In this document: positions 32,760 through 42,572 of the stretch, in pieces
How the letters are laid out: each line of letters begins with the position of its first letter
Numbering within the stretch: the first letter of the stretch is position 1
Source of the DNA: Rhodanobacteraceae bacterium
GTDB lineage: Bacteria > Pseudomonadota > Gammaproteobacteria > Xanthomonadales > SZUA-5
Assembly (NCBI GenBank): GCA_016713135.1
Contig: JADJPR010000020.1
Span: 434,001-498,000 of the forward strand
Direction: 5' to 3'
Length of the DNA: 64,000 nucleotides
Program-made: the position numbers and the translations under genes
Notes under the pieces: model-generated
What the model saw: the letters and a program-made list of their open reading frames with translations, nothing else
The model's database searches: none
Told to the model about the DNA's origin: nothing

Positions 32760-32970
32760 ACGTGCGGCCAGATCGGGCCGCGGGCGGCGGGCGCGGTCTG
32801 GTAGGCGATGGCGGCGACGGCCAGGGTGGCGATCACCGCGACCACAGCGACGATGCGGTCGTAACGCTGCTGCGCCGGCGTGCGCGGCGCGCGGGTGGCG
32901 GCGTAGTGGTAGATCCCGATCAGCACCGCCAGCAGCGGCGCCAGCAGCAGGATCCCGACGAAGGCCGGCA

Positions 32971-32971
<1 letters not shown>
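32513..32971 (-). CDS. Small membrane protein with read-through tail
   Basis: 152 residues as read. The first 95 hold three helices (PAFVGILLLAPLLAVLIGIYHYA; YDRIVAVVAVIATLAVAAIAY; VYAALGGFFTMLAVLGLGWW), an unnamed membrane protein common beside trpS-like genes in related genomes. From about residue 97 the frame runs through the degenerate repeat (32560-32670) into the antisense of the AbgT gene (RSLRPCTQRHATGLDPKSRPLVRPCFSRFAYFAG). The start overlaps the trpS stop by one base (TGATG), so translation is coupled to trpS. The natural stop has been lost or displaced by the repeat. Confidence 0.65.
32560..32670. repeat. Degenerate CGCAAAG-type repeat between convergent genes
   Basis: AAAGTACGCAAAGCGGC, AGCAAGGACGCACC and TGCAAGGACGCAAGGAGC occur within 110 bp, in the style of the CGCAAAGGA family but without clear facing arms. 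The segment has no stop codon in the frame of either convergent gene, so both read through it. Confidence 0.45.
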
Positions 32972-34308
<1,337 letters not shown>

Positions 34309-34318
34309 CGGGAGCGGG

Positions 34319-34569
<251 letters not shown>

Positions 34570-34582
34570 GCTTCTCGAAGGA

Positions 34583-34657
<75 letters not shown>

Positions 34658-34727
34658 ACGGCGGGCGCGGAAGTGTAGGGAAGGGGCGTCGAGGGGGCAA
34701 GCGGCGGGGACGGTGGAGCGGGGAAGA

Positions 34728-34865
34728 TGAAGCGGGGCAAGGGGCAATGGGCGCGCGCACCCGGAGCCACGATGCGGGGCCGACCCCATGAATCTGCATT
34801 CAGCGCGCGGACCAGGATCTGGCGCGGGGTCTTCCCTTGCCCCCTGCCCCCTGCCCCGCTTCTCA
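34728..34865. repeat. Low-complexity-armed palindrome, GGGGCAA type
   Basis: Left arm about 34728-34749 (GATGAAGCGGGGCAAGGGGC) faces right arm about 34834-34865 (TTGCCCCCTGCCCCCTGCCC and so on). Close in sequence to the copy at 6401-6666. It fills the 217-bp gap between tRNA-Lys and the next gene; nothing else is seen there. Confidence 0.7.
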
Positions 34866-34874
34866 GACCCCGCG

Positions 34875-35343
34875 CTACCGGAAATTCTTCCCCAACTTCA
34901 CGATGTTGCGTCCATCGACGTGCTGGTAGCTGAACTCGTCCATCATCGAGCGCACCAGGTGGATGCCGAGGCCGCCGACCTCACGCTCTTCGAGGCCGCC
35001 TTCCAGGTCCGGCGACTCCACGGCGGTCGGGTCGAAGGAAGGCCCGGCGTGACTGATCACCGCGCGCAGCACCGATTTGCCGATGATCACGTCGACCTGC
35101 ATCGGGTCGTTCAGGCTGACCTTGCCGTGCATGATCGCGTTGGTCAGCAACTCGTCGAGCGCTACCTGCATCGCGCGCATGGCCGCATCCGGGCACCTCG
35201 CCGGCCATCGCCGCGCGCTCCAGCGCGTCATTGACGGCGCCGATCTCCGCGCGCCCGCCCTTGATGCGGAAATTCCACACCTGCGGCTCGGCGTCGGCTC
35301 CCGAGGCACGTCGACTGAACAGGCGCTTGAGCCATTGCCACAT
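34875..35343 (-). pseudogene. RsbW-like anti-sigma ATPase, frameshifted
   Basis: The N-terminal part (MWQWLKRLFSRRASGADAEPQVWNFRIKGGRAEIGAVNDALERAAMAGEVP) and C-terminal part (DAAMRAMQVALDELLTNAIMHG... VGGLGIHLVRSMMDEFSYQHVDGRNIVKLGKNF) together make a full HATPase_c protein of about 155 residues with N-box DELLTNAIMHG and G-box VGGLGIHLVR, the Spo IIAB/RsbW type that phosphorylates STAS antagonists or binds a sigma factor. They lie in different frames; one extra C in the run at about 35195-35200 explains the break. Assembly error or recent inactivation. The STAS protein at 42063 could be its former partner. Confidence 0.8.
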
Positions 35344-35410
35344 CGGTTGCCCTCGTCGGTGGAATCGCGCGGCGCCATCGTGGCGGAAGCCCGCAATGTA
35401 CGCAAGCGTT

Positions 35411-36199
35411 TCAGGCGGATTGCGCGAGCCGGTCGAGGTGGTAGTCGACAATCAGCGGCGCGTGATCGGAGAAACGATCGGCCCGATGCACGCGCACACC
35501 CTTCGCCGCACCCACGAGATTGGGCGAGGCAATCTGGTAGTCGATGCGCCAGCCGACGTCCTTGGCCCAGGCCTGGCCGCGGTTGCTCCACCAGGTGTAC
35601 TCGGCCGCATCCGGCTTCAGCTGGCGATGGGAGTCGACCCAGCGCCGCCCCACCAGCAGGTCCTCCATCCACGCCCGCTCCTCGGGCAGGAAGCCGGAGT
35701 TCTTCTGGTTGCCGCGCCAGTTCTTCAGGGCGCTCGGGCGGTGGGCGATGTTCCAGCCGCCGCAGACCACGTAGCGGCGACCGTCGCGTTCCAGCGCGGC
35801 GAAGCGTTCGGAGAGCCAGTCCATCGCGCGGAACTTGGCGGCCTGGCGATGCTCGCCGGACGAGCCCGACGGCAGGTACAGCGAGACCACCGAGAAGTCG
35901 CCGAAATCCGCCTGCAGCCAGCGCCCCTCGGCATCGAACTCAGCCTGGCCGATGCCGGCGACGAAACGATCCGGTCGCCGCGGCAGGTACAGCGCGACCC
36001 CGCTGTAGCCCTTGGCCTGGGCATCGAAGAAGAAACCTGTGTAGCCCGGGATCGAGAAGTCTTCCTTTTGCCGTTCGGGCTCCTGCAGCCGCGTCTCTTG
36101 CAGCGCGATCACGTCCGCGCCCTGCGCCGCCAGCCACGGCAGCACGCCCTTGCGCGCGGCCGAGCGCAGGCCGTTGAGGTTGAGCGAGATGATGCGCAT
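35411..36199 (-). CDS. Exonuclease III homologue with a changed catalytic aspartate
   Basis: 262 residues, the usual ExoIII (XthA) length, from MRIISLNLNGLRSAARKG to the end. ExoIII is an AP endonuclease and 3' exonuclease in base excision repair. Expected residues are seen: Glu in ALQETRLQ, Tyr in VSLYLPSG, Asn in GGWNIA, Asp in VGWRIDYQIAS and His in RFSDHAPLIVD. However, the catalytic Asp of the GDxN motif (Asp151 in E. coli) is Gly at residue 148 (VVCGGWNIAH; codon GGC at 35756-35758, one base from GAC). If real, the enzyme should be nearly inactive. Sequencing error is possible. Confidence 0.9.
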   Translation of the reverse strand: MRIISLNLNGLRSAARKGVLPWLAAQGADVIALQETRLQEPERQKEDFSIPGYTGFFFDAQAKGYSGVALYLPRRPDRFVAGIGQAEFDAEGRWLQADFGDFSVVSLYLPSGSSGEHRQAAKFRAMDWLSERFAALERDGRRYVVCGGWNIAHRPSALKNWRGNQKNSGFLPEERAWMEDLLVGRRWVDSHRQLKPDAAEYTWWSNRGQAWAKDVGWRIDYQIASPNLVGAAKGVRVHRADRFSDHAPLIVDYHLDRLAQSA

Positions 36200-36260
36200 G
36201 GGGTCCGGCTCCAGTCGAAGCGGTGGAGGCTAGGGAGTTTCGCCGCGACGGCCAAGGCGC

Positions 36261-36402
36261 AGGTTGTTGGTTGTTGGTTGTTGGTTGTTGGTTGTTGGTT
36301 GTTGGTTGTTGGTTGTTGGTTGTTGGTTGCTGGTTGTTGGAAAGCTGCGAGTCCGCGGCTCAGGTGCTCCTTCCAACACCAACAACCAACACCAACACCC
36401 GC
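36261..36402. repeat. Low-complexity-armed palindrome, TTGTTGG family
   Basis: Left arm 36261-36342 has about eleven GGTTGTT units; the facing arm (36372-36402) has only four to five units (CCAACACCAACAACC and so on), so the arms are very unequal. The core is about 30 bp. It takes up most of the 274 bp between the ExoIII homologue and the sigma factor. Confidence 0.8.
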
Positions 36403-36473
36403 TTGAAAGTAACACGTTGCAACGCAACAGCGCCCGCCGCGACGCACGGCAGCCGCAGCGCATCCTAAGCGCC

Positions 36474-37052
36474 GTGAGCACATCATCCTTCGCCATCGAG
36501 GTTCCGGAACTGCTGGTCGCGCGCCTCAAGCGGCGCGACCTCGATGCCTTCGAGCAGGTGTACCGACTGTTCGACCGGCCGGTCTACACCCTGGCGCTGC
36601 GATTGCTGGGCAACGAATCGGAGGCCTACGATCTGCTGCAGGACAGTTTCCTCAAGGCTTTCGAACAGATCGTGCAGTTCCGCGCCGATGCGCCGTTCTG
36701 GTCGTGGCTGCGCAGCATCGTGGTCAATGCCGCGCTGATGCGCTTGCGCGGACGGCGGCCGCTGGATGAGCTGGATTCGCTGATGCTCGATCACACCGCG
36801 GACGGAGGCCCGGATCCGCTGGCGATGGTCTCGGGCCAGGACCTCAAGCGCGCGCTCGGCAAGCTGCCAGCGCTCTCGCGTGCGGTGCTCTGGCTGTACC
36901 ACGTCGAGGGCTACACGCATGAGGAGATCGCGCAGGCCTTCGACCGCACCACGAGTTTTTCGAAGTCGCAGGTGGCGCGCGCTGGTGCGCGCCTGCGGAC
37001 CCTGCTGGACCAGGAGGATGCGACATGGAATCCCGCGACGATGCCCTGCTGA
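36474..37052 (+). CDS. ECF-type RNA polymerase sigma factor (third)
   Basis: 192 residues from a GTG start (VSTSSFAIEVPELLVARLKRRD). Region 2 (AFEQVYRLFDRPVYTLALRLLGNESEAYDLLQDSFLKAFEQIVQF...FWSWLRSIVVNAALMRLR) and region 4 (LGKLPALSRAVLWLYHVEGYTHEEIAQAFDRTTSFSKSQVARAGARLRTLL) are complete. Region 4 carries an unusual longer turn (FDRTTSFSKSQVAR). The next gene overlaps by 28 bp and encodes a probable anti-sigma membrane protein. Confidence 0.88.
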   Translation: MSTSSFAIEVPELLVARLKRRDLDAFEQVYRLFDRPVYTLALRLLGNESEAYDLLQDSFLKAFEQIVQFRADAPFWSWLRSIVVNAALMRLRGRRPLDELDSLMLDHTADGGPDPLAMVSGQDLKRALGKLPALSRAVLWLYHVEGYTHEEIAQAFDRTTSFSKSQVARAGARLRTLLDQEDATWNPATMPC

Positions 37053-37543
37053 AGGAACGGCTCGCCGCACTGCCGCTGGAGACCCCTCCGGCAGCGGCTT
37101 GGGCGACGATCCGCGCGAAGATGGACGCGGCCGCGAATCCGCCACAGCCGCGCGTGCGCCCCGCCCCATGGTGGCTGGCGCTGGCCGCTGCCCTGGGTTC
37201 GGCGACGGTGCTGCCGGTGTTGATGCGCGATGAGCTGCCTGCGCCGGCGTCACCGCCCGCTGCGAGCGCGGCGGGCAGCGAGATCGCGAGCCTGATGCAG
37301 CGCTCGCAGTCGCTGGAGCAAGAGATCCGCGGCCTGCGGGAAACCACCCCCGAAGTGGCCGATCTGCAATACCAGTGGGAAAGTGCGATCGAGGGCGACC
37401 TGGCGCTGGTGGATGTCGGCCTGACCGCCGGCAACCCTTCCGACCCCACCCTCTGGCGCGAACGCGTGCGCCTGCTCGAAGAGCTGCGCACCGCCACCAC
37501 GATGGATACCGGTCCGCTGCTGCTGCAGGCCCGCCTGGACTGA
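37025..37543 (+). CDS. Single-TM protein, probable anti-sigma factor
   Basis: 172 residues. A cytoplasmic start (MESRDDALLKERLAALPLETPPAAAWATIRAKMDAA) has the form of short anti-sigma domains, then comes one hydrophobic segment (PWWLALAAALGSATVLPVLM, about 48-67) and a helical periplasmic part (SEIASLMQRSQSLEQEIRGLRE... LWRERVRLLEELRTAT). No zinc motif. It overlaps the ECF gene and precedes the periplasmic PDZ protein, a setting like RseA/sigma-E. Confidence 0.65.
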   Translation: MESRDDALLKERLAALPLETPPAAAWATIRAKMDAAANPPQPRVRPAPWWLALAAALGSATVLPVLMRDELPAPASPPAASAAGSEIASLMQRSQSLEQEIRGLRETTPEVADLQYQWESAIEGDLALVDVGLTAGNPSDPTLWRERVRLLEELRTATTMDTGPLLLQARLD

Positions 37544-37669
37544 CAGTGACAGCGGCGGCGCCGACGGAACGGCGCCGATGTTCGACGGCCATGAGCCGTG
37601 CCCGCGCAAACGTGCGGACCGGCCAGCCGACCAGGCACGACGACCTACCCCGATTCGAGGAGATACCCG

Positions 37670-38728
37670 ATGTCGATCCACAGCAAGACCTTGTGCCTGG
37701 CGCTGGCCATGGCGATGAGCGGTGCGGCCATCGCGCAGGACCCGCCGCAGGCGGACCGCGAAGAGTTGCGCCGGGAACTGCGCGAGGCGCAGCGGCAACT
37801 GGCCGAAGTCGGCAAGCGCGTCGCGGAGCTTTCGGCCGAGATCGGCGGCGATCCGGCGCGCGTGCAGATGTTCCGCTACCTCGGGAATCCGGACCGCGCG
37901 GTAATCGGCGTGATCCTTGCCGATGGCGGCAAGGATGGCGTGCCGGTCGAGGGCGTCACCCCGGGCGGCCCCGCCGAGAAGGCCGGGCTGCGCGCAGGCG
38001 ATCTGATCACCGCGGTGCGCGGCGCCTCGCTGGCCGGCGAACGCCCGCAGCAAGCGCTGCGCGAGGCGCTGAAGGACATGAAGGATGGCGACAAGGTGGC
38101 GCTCACCTACCGCCGCGATGGCCGCGACCACACCGCCGAACTGACGGCAGCGCGCCAGGCCAGCGTGACCATGCTCGGCGGCCCTGGCGCCAGTGCCTTC
38201 TGGTTCAGCGACGACATGCCGGCGATTGCACCACTGCCGGAAGGCTTCGATCAGCGTATCGAGGCGATTGTCGAACGCGCCGCGGGCGACGGCGACGGTG
38301 TCCACGTCAACGTGATGTCGATGGTCGGCATGGGGGGGCTGCGCCTGAGTTCCGTGAACGAGGGACTGGGGCGCTACTTCGGTGTCAACGAGGGCGCGCT
38401 GGTGCTGGAGGTGGACAGCAAGCAGTACGCGGGCCTGCAGCCGGGCGATGTGATCCTGGAAGTCGACGGCCAGGCGGTGAAGGACCCACGCGATGCGATG
38501 CGCGAATTCAGCCGGCACGAAGCGGACACCAAGGTCGAACTGAAATTGCAGCGCGACCGTGTGCCGCAACTGGTGAAGGTGACTGTTCCGGAGAAAGTGC
38601 ATGCCTTCCGCGCACCGCCGGCGCCCCCGGCTCCGCCTGCGCCACCTGCACCACCGTCGCCGCCGGCCGCGCCGCACTCGATGTCGGCACCGGCAACCGC
38701 ACCGCATCCGCTGCCGATCACGATCTGA
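37670..38728 (+). CDS. Periplasmic protein with two PDZ domains, no protease domain
   Basis: 352 residues. Signal peptide (MSIHSKTLCLALAMAMSGAAIA|Q), a short coiled coil (DREELRRELREAQRQLAEVGKRVAELSAEI), PDZ 1 (VIGVILADGGKDGVPVEGVTPGGPAEKAGLRAGDLITAVRG) and PDZ 2 (LGRYFGVNEGALVLEVDSKQYAGLQPGDVILEVDGQAVKDP), ending in a Pro/Ala-rich tail (PPAPPAPPAPPAPPSPPA). No trypsin-like catalytic triad exists. In sigma-E type systems PDZ domains bind unfolded outer-membrane protein ends; here it may serve as sensor for the upstream ECF pair. A good GAGGAG decides the start. Confidence 0.8.
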   Translation: MSIHSKTLCLALAMAMSGAAIAQDPPQADREELRRELREAQRQLAEVGKRVAELSAEIGGDPARVQMFRYLGNPDRAVIGVILADGGKDGVPVEGVTPGGPAEKAGLRAGDLITAVRGASLAGERPQQALREALKDMKDGDKVALTYRRDGRDHTAELTAARQASVTMLGGPGASAFWFSDDMPAIAPLPEGFDQRIEAIVERAAGDGDGVHVNVMSMVGMGGLRLSSVNEGLGRYFGVNEGALVLEVDSKQYAGLQPGDVILEVDGQAVKDPRDAMREFSRHEADTKVELKLQRDRVPQLVKVTVPEKVHAFRAPPAPPAPPAPPAPPSPPAAPHSMSAPATAPHPLPITI

Positions 38729-38753
38729 GCAAAATCAATCCTGGCGGCATCGG

Positions 38754-39041
38754 TCAATCCTGCTCCGGCGGCACCCCCGCCGGCAGCACGTTGGTGTCCG
38801 GATCGATCCGGATGGTTTCGTAGGGTCCTTCCGTCGGCGGCTGGTCGCTGAACTGCGGGTTGCCGTTGGCATCCATCCATTTGTAGAGCACCGGATTGTG
38901 CGCCGGGGACGCTTTCGCCACCGGCAAGCGTTCCCGCACGAATTCCGGCAGGTACCCGGGTGCGAAATACCACCAGGCCCAGGCGCCAAGCCCAAGCGCG
39001 GGCAACCAGAGCCAGGATGGCGCGCGCATGGCCATCGCCAT
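38754..39041 (-). CDS. DUF4124 small membrane-anchored protein
   Basis: 95 residues. One N-terminal helix (RAPSWLWLPALGLGAWAWWYFA) and a DUF4124 domain (LYKWMDANGNPQFSDQPPTEGPYETIRIDPDTNVLP). DUF4124 is a small periplasmic beta domain of unknown role. Three in-frame ATGs (39041, 39035, 39029) are possible. Its start lies 4 bp after the stop of another DUF4124 gene, so they are paired. Confidence 0.75.
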   Translation of the reverse strand: MAMAMRAPSWLWLPALGLGAWAWWYFAPGYLPEFVRERLPVAKASPAHNPVLYKWMDANGNPQFSDQPPTEGPYETIRIDPDTNVLPAGVPPEQD

Positions 39042-39045
39042 CCGC

Positions 39046-39456
39046 TCATTCAGCCGGCGTGTCGGGTTCCGGGCAGTCACGGAGGGCAGCGCGCGCGGCC
39101 TCCAGCTGCGGTTGGCGCTCGGCCTCGGTCAGCGGCCGCGTCATCCCGTTCTCTGTGATCCGGATGTCCTGGGATCCACTTTCCAGCAGACGGACGTTCT
39201 CGCGGAACTGGATGCAACGAGCCACCTTCGCAGGGTCAGGTGCGGGCCCGCTTTTCTCGGCCGGCGGAAGCACCGGGCCGGGGCGTATCGCGACTTCCTC
39301 AGCCGCTGCATCCTCCACCGGCTTCTCGGAGTAGTGCACGACACCGTTTTCGTCCACCCACTTGTACATCGTTCCGGGTTTCCCCGCAGGTTCGGCGAGC
39401 GTCACTTGGGCGCAGAACGCCAGGGGCAGCAGCATCAGGAGAGACATCCTTCGCAT
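39046..39456 (-). CDS. DUF4124 exported protein
   Basis: 136 residues. Signal peptide (MRRMSLLMLLPLAFCAQVTLA|EP), then a DUF4124 domain (MYKWVDENGVVHYSEKPVEDAAAEEVAIRPGPVLP) and a helical acidic C-terminal part with two cysteines (ARCIQFRENVRLLESGSQDIRITENG...AALRDCPEPDTP), similar to other periplasmic DUF4124 proteins of the group. Tandem with the shorter DUF4124 gene downstream. Function unknown. Confidence 0.8.
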   Translation of the reverse strand: MRRMSLLMLLPLAFCAQVTLAEPAGKPGTMYKWVDENGVVHYSEKPVEDAAAEEVAIRPGPVLPPAEKSGPAPDPAKVARCIQFRENVRLLESGSQDIRITENGMTRPLTEAERQPQLEAARAALRDCPEPDTPAE

Positions 39457-39600
39457 GTCGCAGCACTCCGCAGTGGCTATCGGGGGCGGAAGGTACAGGC
39501 GCTGATGCCTGCATGGATCCGATTGCGGACCTTCCGCGTGCATTGCAGTTATACAATGTGCGCCCCCGGCGGTCGCTACCCGCCATCACGTCCTGCATCG

Positions 39601-40371
39601 ATGAGCGAACCCCAAGCCGAACCGCGCCGCCGTCCGCCCGGCATCTACCTGTTGCCGAACCTGCTGACCACCGGCGCCCTGTTCTCCGGCTTCTATGCCA
39701 TCGTCGCTGCGATCAACGGGCAGTTCGTGCCGGCGGTCACCGCGGTGTTCGTCGCTGGGTTGTTCGATGGCCTGGATGGCCGTGTGGCGCGCATGACCAA
39801 CACCCAGAGCGACTTCGGAGTGCAGTACGACAGCCTGTCGGACCTGATCAGTTTCGGCCTCGCCCCGGCGCTGGTGGTCTACATGTGGGCGCTGGCCGGC
39901 CTGCGCGAGTACGGCAACTTCATCGGCAAGCTCGGCTGGCTGATCGCCTTCCTCTACACCGCCTGCGCCGCGCTGCGCCTGGCGCGCTTCAATACCCAGG
40001 TCGGCCACAGTGACAAGCGCTTCTTCACCGGCCTCGCCAGTCCGGCCGCTGCCGGCACGCTGATGGCATTTGTCTGGGCGATGGAAAATTTCTCGCTGGT
40101 CGGCGGCAACATCCGCTGGCTCGCCCTGGTGCTGACGCTGACCCTGGGCTTGCTGATGGTCAGCCGCTTTCCCTACTACAGTTTCAAGGTCTGGCCGGAG
40201 AAGGTGCCGTTCTTCTGGATCCTGGTGGTGGTGCTGGCGATCGTGCCGGTCGCCGCGCACCCGCCGTCGGTGCTGCTGGTGATCGGCCTGGTCTATGTCG
40301 CCAGCGGCCCGACCATGTGGCTGTGGCGCCGCATCCGCAAGCGCGGCGGCACGGGCGGCGCACCGGCGTGA
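39601..40371 (+). CDS. pssA: CDP-diacylglycerol-serine O-phosphatidyltransferase
   Basis: 256 residues, integral membrane. The CDP-alcohol phosphatidyltransferase motif is complete: FDGLDGRVARMTNTQSDFGVQYDSLSD (D-G-x2-A-R-x8-G-x3-D-x3-D). About eight helices. The type II PssA (Bacillus/Sinorhizobium-like) transfers phosphatidyl groups to serine, the first step to phosphatidylethanolamine. The next gene's GTG overlaps its stop (GTGA), so an envelope-lipid gene is translationally coupled to a signalling phosphatase. Confidence 0.92.
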   Translation: MSEPQAEPRRRPPGIYLLPNLLTTGALFSGFYAIVAAINGQFVPAVTAVFVAGLFDGLDGRVARMTNTQSDFGVQYDSLSDLISFGLAPALVVYMWALAGLREYGNFIGKLGWLIAFLYTACAALRLARFNTQVGHSDKRFFTGLASPAAAGTLMAFVWAMENFSLVGGNIRWLALVLTLTLGLLMVSRFPYYSFKVWPEKVPFFWILVVVLAIVPVAAHPPSVLLVIGLVYVASGPTMWLWRRIRKRGGTGGAPA

Positions 40372-42038
40372 GCGCGCCGGCCGCCATGGTGCCGGCCGCC
40401 ACGGGCCTGGCGCGCATCGGGCCCGAGGAAATCGGCATCCTGGCCGATTTCAGCCACGCGTTCGCCGCCTCGCTGGACGTGGGCGAGACCCTGCGCCGCG
40501 CAGTGGCGCAGATCGCCGAGCACATGAATGCCGAGGCAGCGGCGGTGTTCCTGGTCGACAGCGCCGCCGGCGACATCGAATGCCGCGCCTGCGCCGGCCC
40601 GGTCGATGTGGTCGGCATGCGCGTGCAGCAAGGCCGCGGGATCGTCGGCCGCGCGATCGCCGAGAACCGGGTGCAACTGGTGCGCGACACCAGCCTCGAC
40701 CCGGATTTCCTCGGCAACCGCAACGGCTTCAACACGCGCTCGATCCTGTGCGCACCGCTGCACACGGCGGACGGCGCGATCGGCGCGCTGCAAGTGTTGA
40801 ACAAGCGCGACGGCCAGTTGTTCGACAGCCACGATGCCGACGTGCTGCGCCTGCTCGCCGTGCCGACTGCGCTGGCGCTCAACAATGCGCGGCTGACCCG
40901 CGAACTGGTCGAACAGAACCGCATCAAGCGCGAGTTCCAGTTGGCGCGGCAGATGCAGAAGACCTTGCTGCCCGCGCGGCGCAAGGATTTCCCGATGACC
41001 GCGCTGAACCTGCCGGCGCGCGAGATCTCGGGGGATTTCTACGATTATTTCGAGCTGCCCGACGGGCGCATCGCGTTCTGCCTCGGCGATGTCGCCGGCA
41101 AGGGCATGGATGCTGCGCTGCTGATGGTGCGCGCGTCGAGCTGCCTGCGCTGGGCCGGCAAGGACGGCACGCCGCCCGGCGAATGGCTGGCCCGGGTCAA
41201 CCGCGAGCTGTGCGAGACGGTCACCCGCGGCATGTTCGTCTGCGCCGTGGCCGGCTACTACGATCCGCGCACCAGCATGCTGGAACTGTCCAATGCCGGC
41301 TTCCCGCCGCTGCTGCTGCGGCGCACGGACGAGTCGATCCGCGAACTGCGCGCGGACGGCCCGCCGCTCGGCATCCTCAGCGACTACGTCTACGAGAACC
41401 TGCGCCTGGCGCTCGCCGGCGGCAGCCTCTATTGCTTCTCCGACGGCGTCACCGACGTGCGCGGCCCGGAGCGCCGGCCGATCGGCATCGAGGGCGTGCG
41501 CGCGCTGATCGAGCGCGTCTCCGGCCTGAGCCCCCGGGCGCGCGTCCGCGCCATGGTCGGGCATCTGCGCAAGCTCTCGCTGGCCGACGACACCACCCTG
41601 ATGCTGATCGCCGACGACAATGCGCAGCCGCGCTACCTCGGCGGCATCGCTGGCTCCAGCGATCCGGAGAACCTGCGCCTGGTGCGACGCAAGACCAGCG
41701 AGGTCCTGAACGAGATCGGCTTCGACGAGGACCAGCGCGCGCGCCTGGTGCTGGCAGTCGACGAAGCCGTCGCCAACGTCATTCGCCATGCCTACGCCGG
41801 CTGCTGCGACGGCCGCGTCGAACTGTCCTTCTGGCTCGATGCCGACGCGCTGCGCATCGAACTGCGCGATTACGCCGATCCGGTCGACCCGAACCGGATC
41901 AAGCCACGCGATCTGTCCGAATGCCGCCCCGGCGGCCTCGGCGTCAACCTGATCGACTCGGTCATGGACGCCTGGGGCTTCCGCCATCCCGAAGATGGCC
42001 CCGGCAACCAGCTGACCATGATCAAACGCCTGCCTTGA
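40368..42038 (+). CDS. GAF-PP2C (RsbU-like) phosphatase fused to an RsbW-like ATPase
   Basis: 556 residues from a GTG. GAF domain (about 25-175; DVGETLRRAVAQIAEHMNAEAAAVFLVD...RSILCAPLHTADGAIGALQVLNK), SpoIIE/PP2C phosphatase (about 195-400; PAREISGDFYDYFELPDG, LGDVAGKGMDAALLM, FSDGVTDVRG, LADDTTLML metal ligands intact) and a C-terminal HATPase (about 420-556; LVLAVDEAVANVIRHAYAG, GGLGVNLIDSVMDAWGF). One protein thus both phosphorylates and dephosphorylates a STAS antagonist, which is encoded 24 bp downstream. What signal the GAF domain senses is unknown. Confidence 0.92.
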   Translation: MSAPAAMVPAATGLARIGPEEIGILADFSHAFAASLDVGETLRRAVAQIAEHMNAEAAAVFLVDSAAGDIECRACAGPVDVVGMRVQQGRGIVGRAIAENRVQLVRDTSLDPDFLGNRNGFNTRSILCAPLHTADGAIGALQVLNKRDGQLFDSHDADVLRLLAVPTALALNNARLTRELVEQNRIKREFQLARQMQKTLLPARRKDFPMTALNLPAREISGDFYDYFELPDGRIAFCLGDVAGKGMDAALLMVRASSCLRWAGKDGTPPGEWLARVNRELCETVTRGMFVCAVAGYYDPRTSMLELSNAGFPPLLLRRTDESIRELRADGPPLGILSDYVYENLRLALAGGSLYCFSDGVTDVRGPERRPIGIEGVRALIERVSGLSPRARVRAMVGHLRKLSLADDTTLMLIADDNAQPRYLGGIAGSSDPENLRLVRRKTSEVLNEIGFDEDQRARLVLAVDEAVANVIRHAYAGCCDGRVELSFWLDADALRIELRDYADPVDPNRIKPRDLSECRPGGLGVNLIDSVMDAWGFRHPEDGPGNQLTMIKRLP

Positions 42039-42062
42039 AACCCCTAGTGACCGGAGTCCCCC

Positions 42063-42395
42063 GTGAGCGAAAACGACTGTTCCACCGTTGACCACCAGGG
42101 CCTGAAACTGGTCCGCGTGCGCGGCGAAGTCGACCTGTCCTGGTCGCAGCGCCTGCGCAAGACCATCCTCGAAGCCCTCGCCAGCGCGCGCCCGGTGGCG
42201 GTCGACCTGTCGGCGGTGACCTACATCGATTCCTCCGGCATCGCCGCACTGGTGGAAGGCTTCCAGAACGCCCGTGGCAAAGGCCAGCGTTTCTCGCTGG
42301 TCTCCGTCAGCCGCCCGGTCATCGCGGTGCTGGAACTGGCCCGGCTGGACCGCGTGTTCCCGATCTTCGCGACCGTGGACGAGGCAGCGAAGTGA
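42063..42395 (+). CDS. STAS-domain anti-sigma factor antagonist
   Basis: 110 residues from a GTG. STAS fold with the phospho-acceptor Ser in YIDSSGIAALVEGF (the DSSG signature of SpoIIAA/RsbV). It is the likely substrate of the adjacent phosphatase/kinase fusion; unphosphorylated it would release its target from an anti-sigma or other binding protein. It follows the fusion gene by 24 bp, one transcription unit. A palindromic repeat starts two bases after the stop. Confidence 0.92.
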   Translation: MSENDCSTVDHQGLKLVRVRGEVDLSWSQRLRKTILEALASARPVAVDLSAVTYIDSSGIAALVEGFQNARGKGQRFSLVSVSRPVIAVLELARLDRVFPIFATVDEAAK

Positions 42396-42397
42396 AG

Positions 42398-42568
42398 ACG
42401 GTTGTGGGTTGTGGGTTGTGGGTTGTGGGCGGCAACAGCCCGCAGTCCGGGTGCCCGTGGGAGCGGCTTCAGCCGCGATCTTCTGTCGGACGCCGCAGGA
42501 TGGATCGCGGACGGAGTCCGCTCCCTCAGTCCCCGGTCCACAACCCACAACCCACAACTCACAACCCG
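42398..42568. repeat. Low-complexity-armed palindrome, TTGTGGG family, with two-hairpin core
   Basis: Left arm 42398-42431 and right arm about 42537-42568 are complementary GGTTGTGG/CCACAACC runs. The core (about 42456-42530) holds hairpins GCGGCTTCAGCCGC and GCGGACGGAGTCCGC beside GATCGCGG, the reverse-oriented counterpart of the core at 25870-25946. It fills the gap between the STAS gene and the permease gene. Confidence 0.85.
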
Positions 42569-42572
42569 CCCC

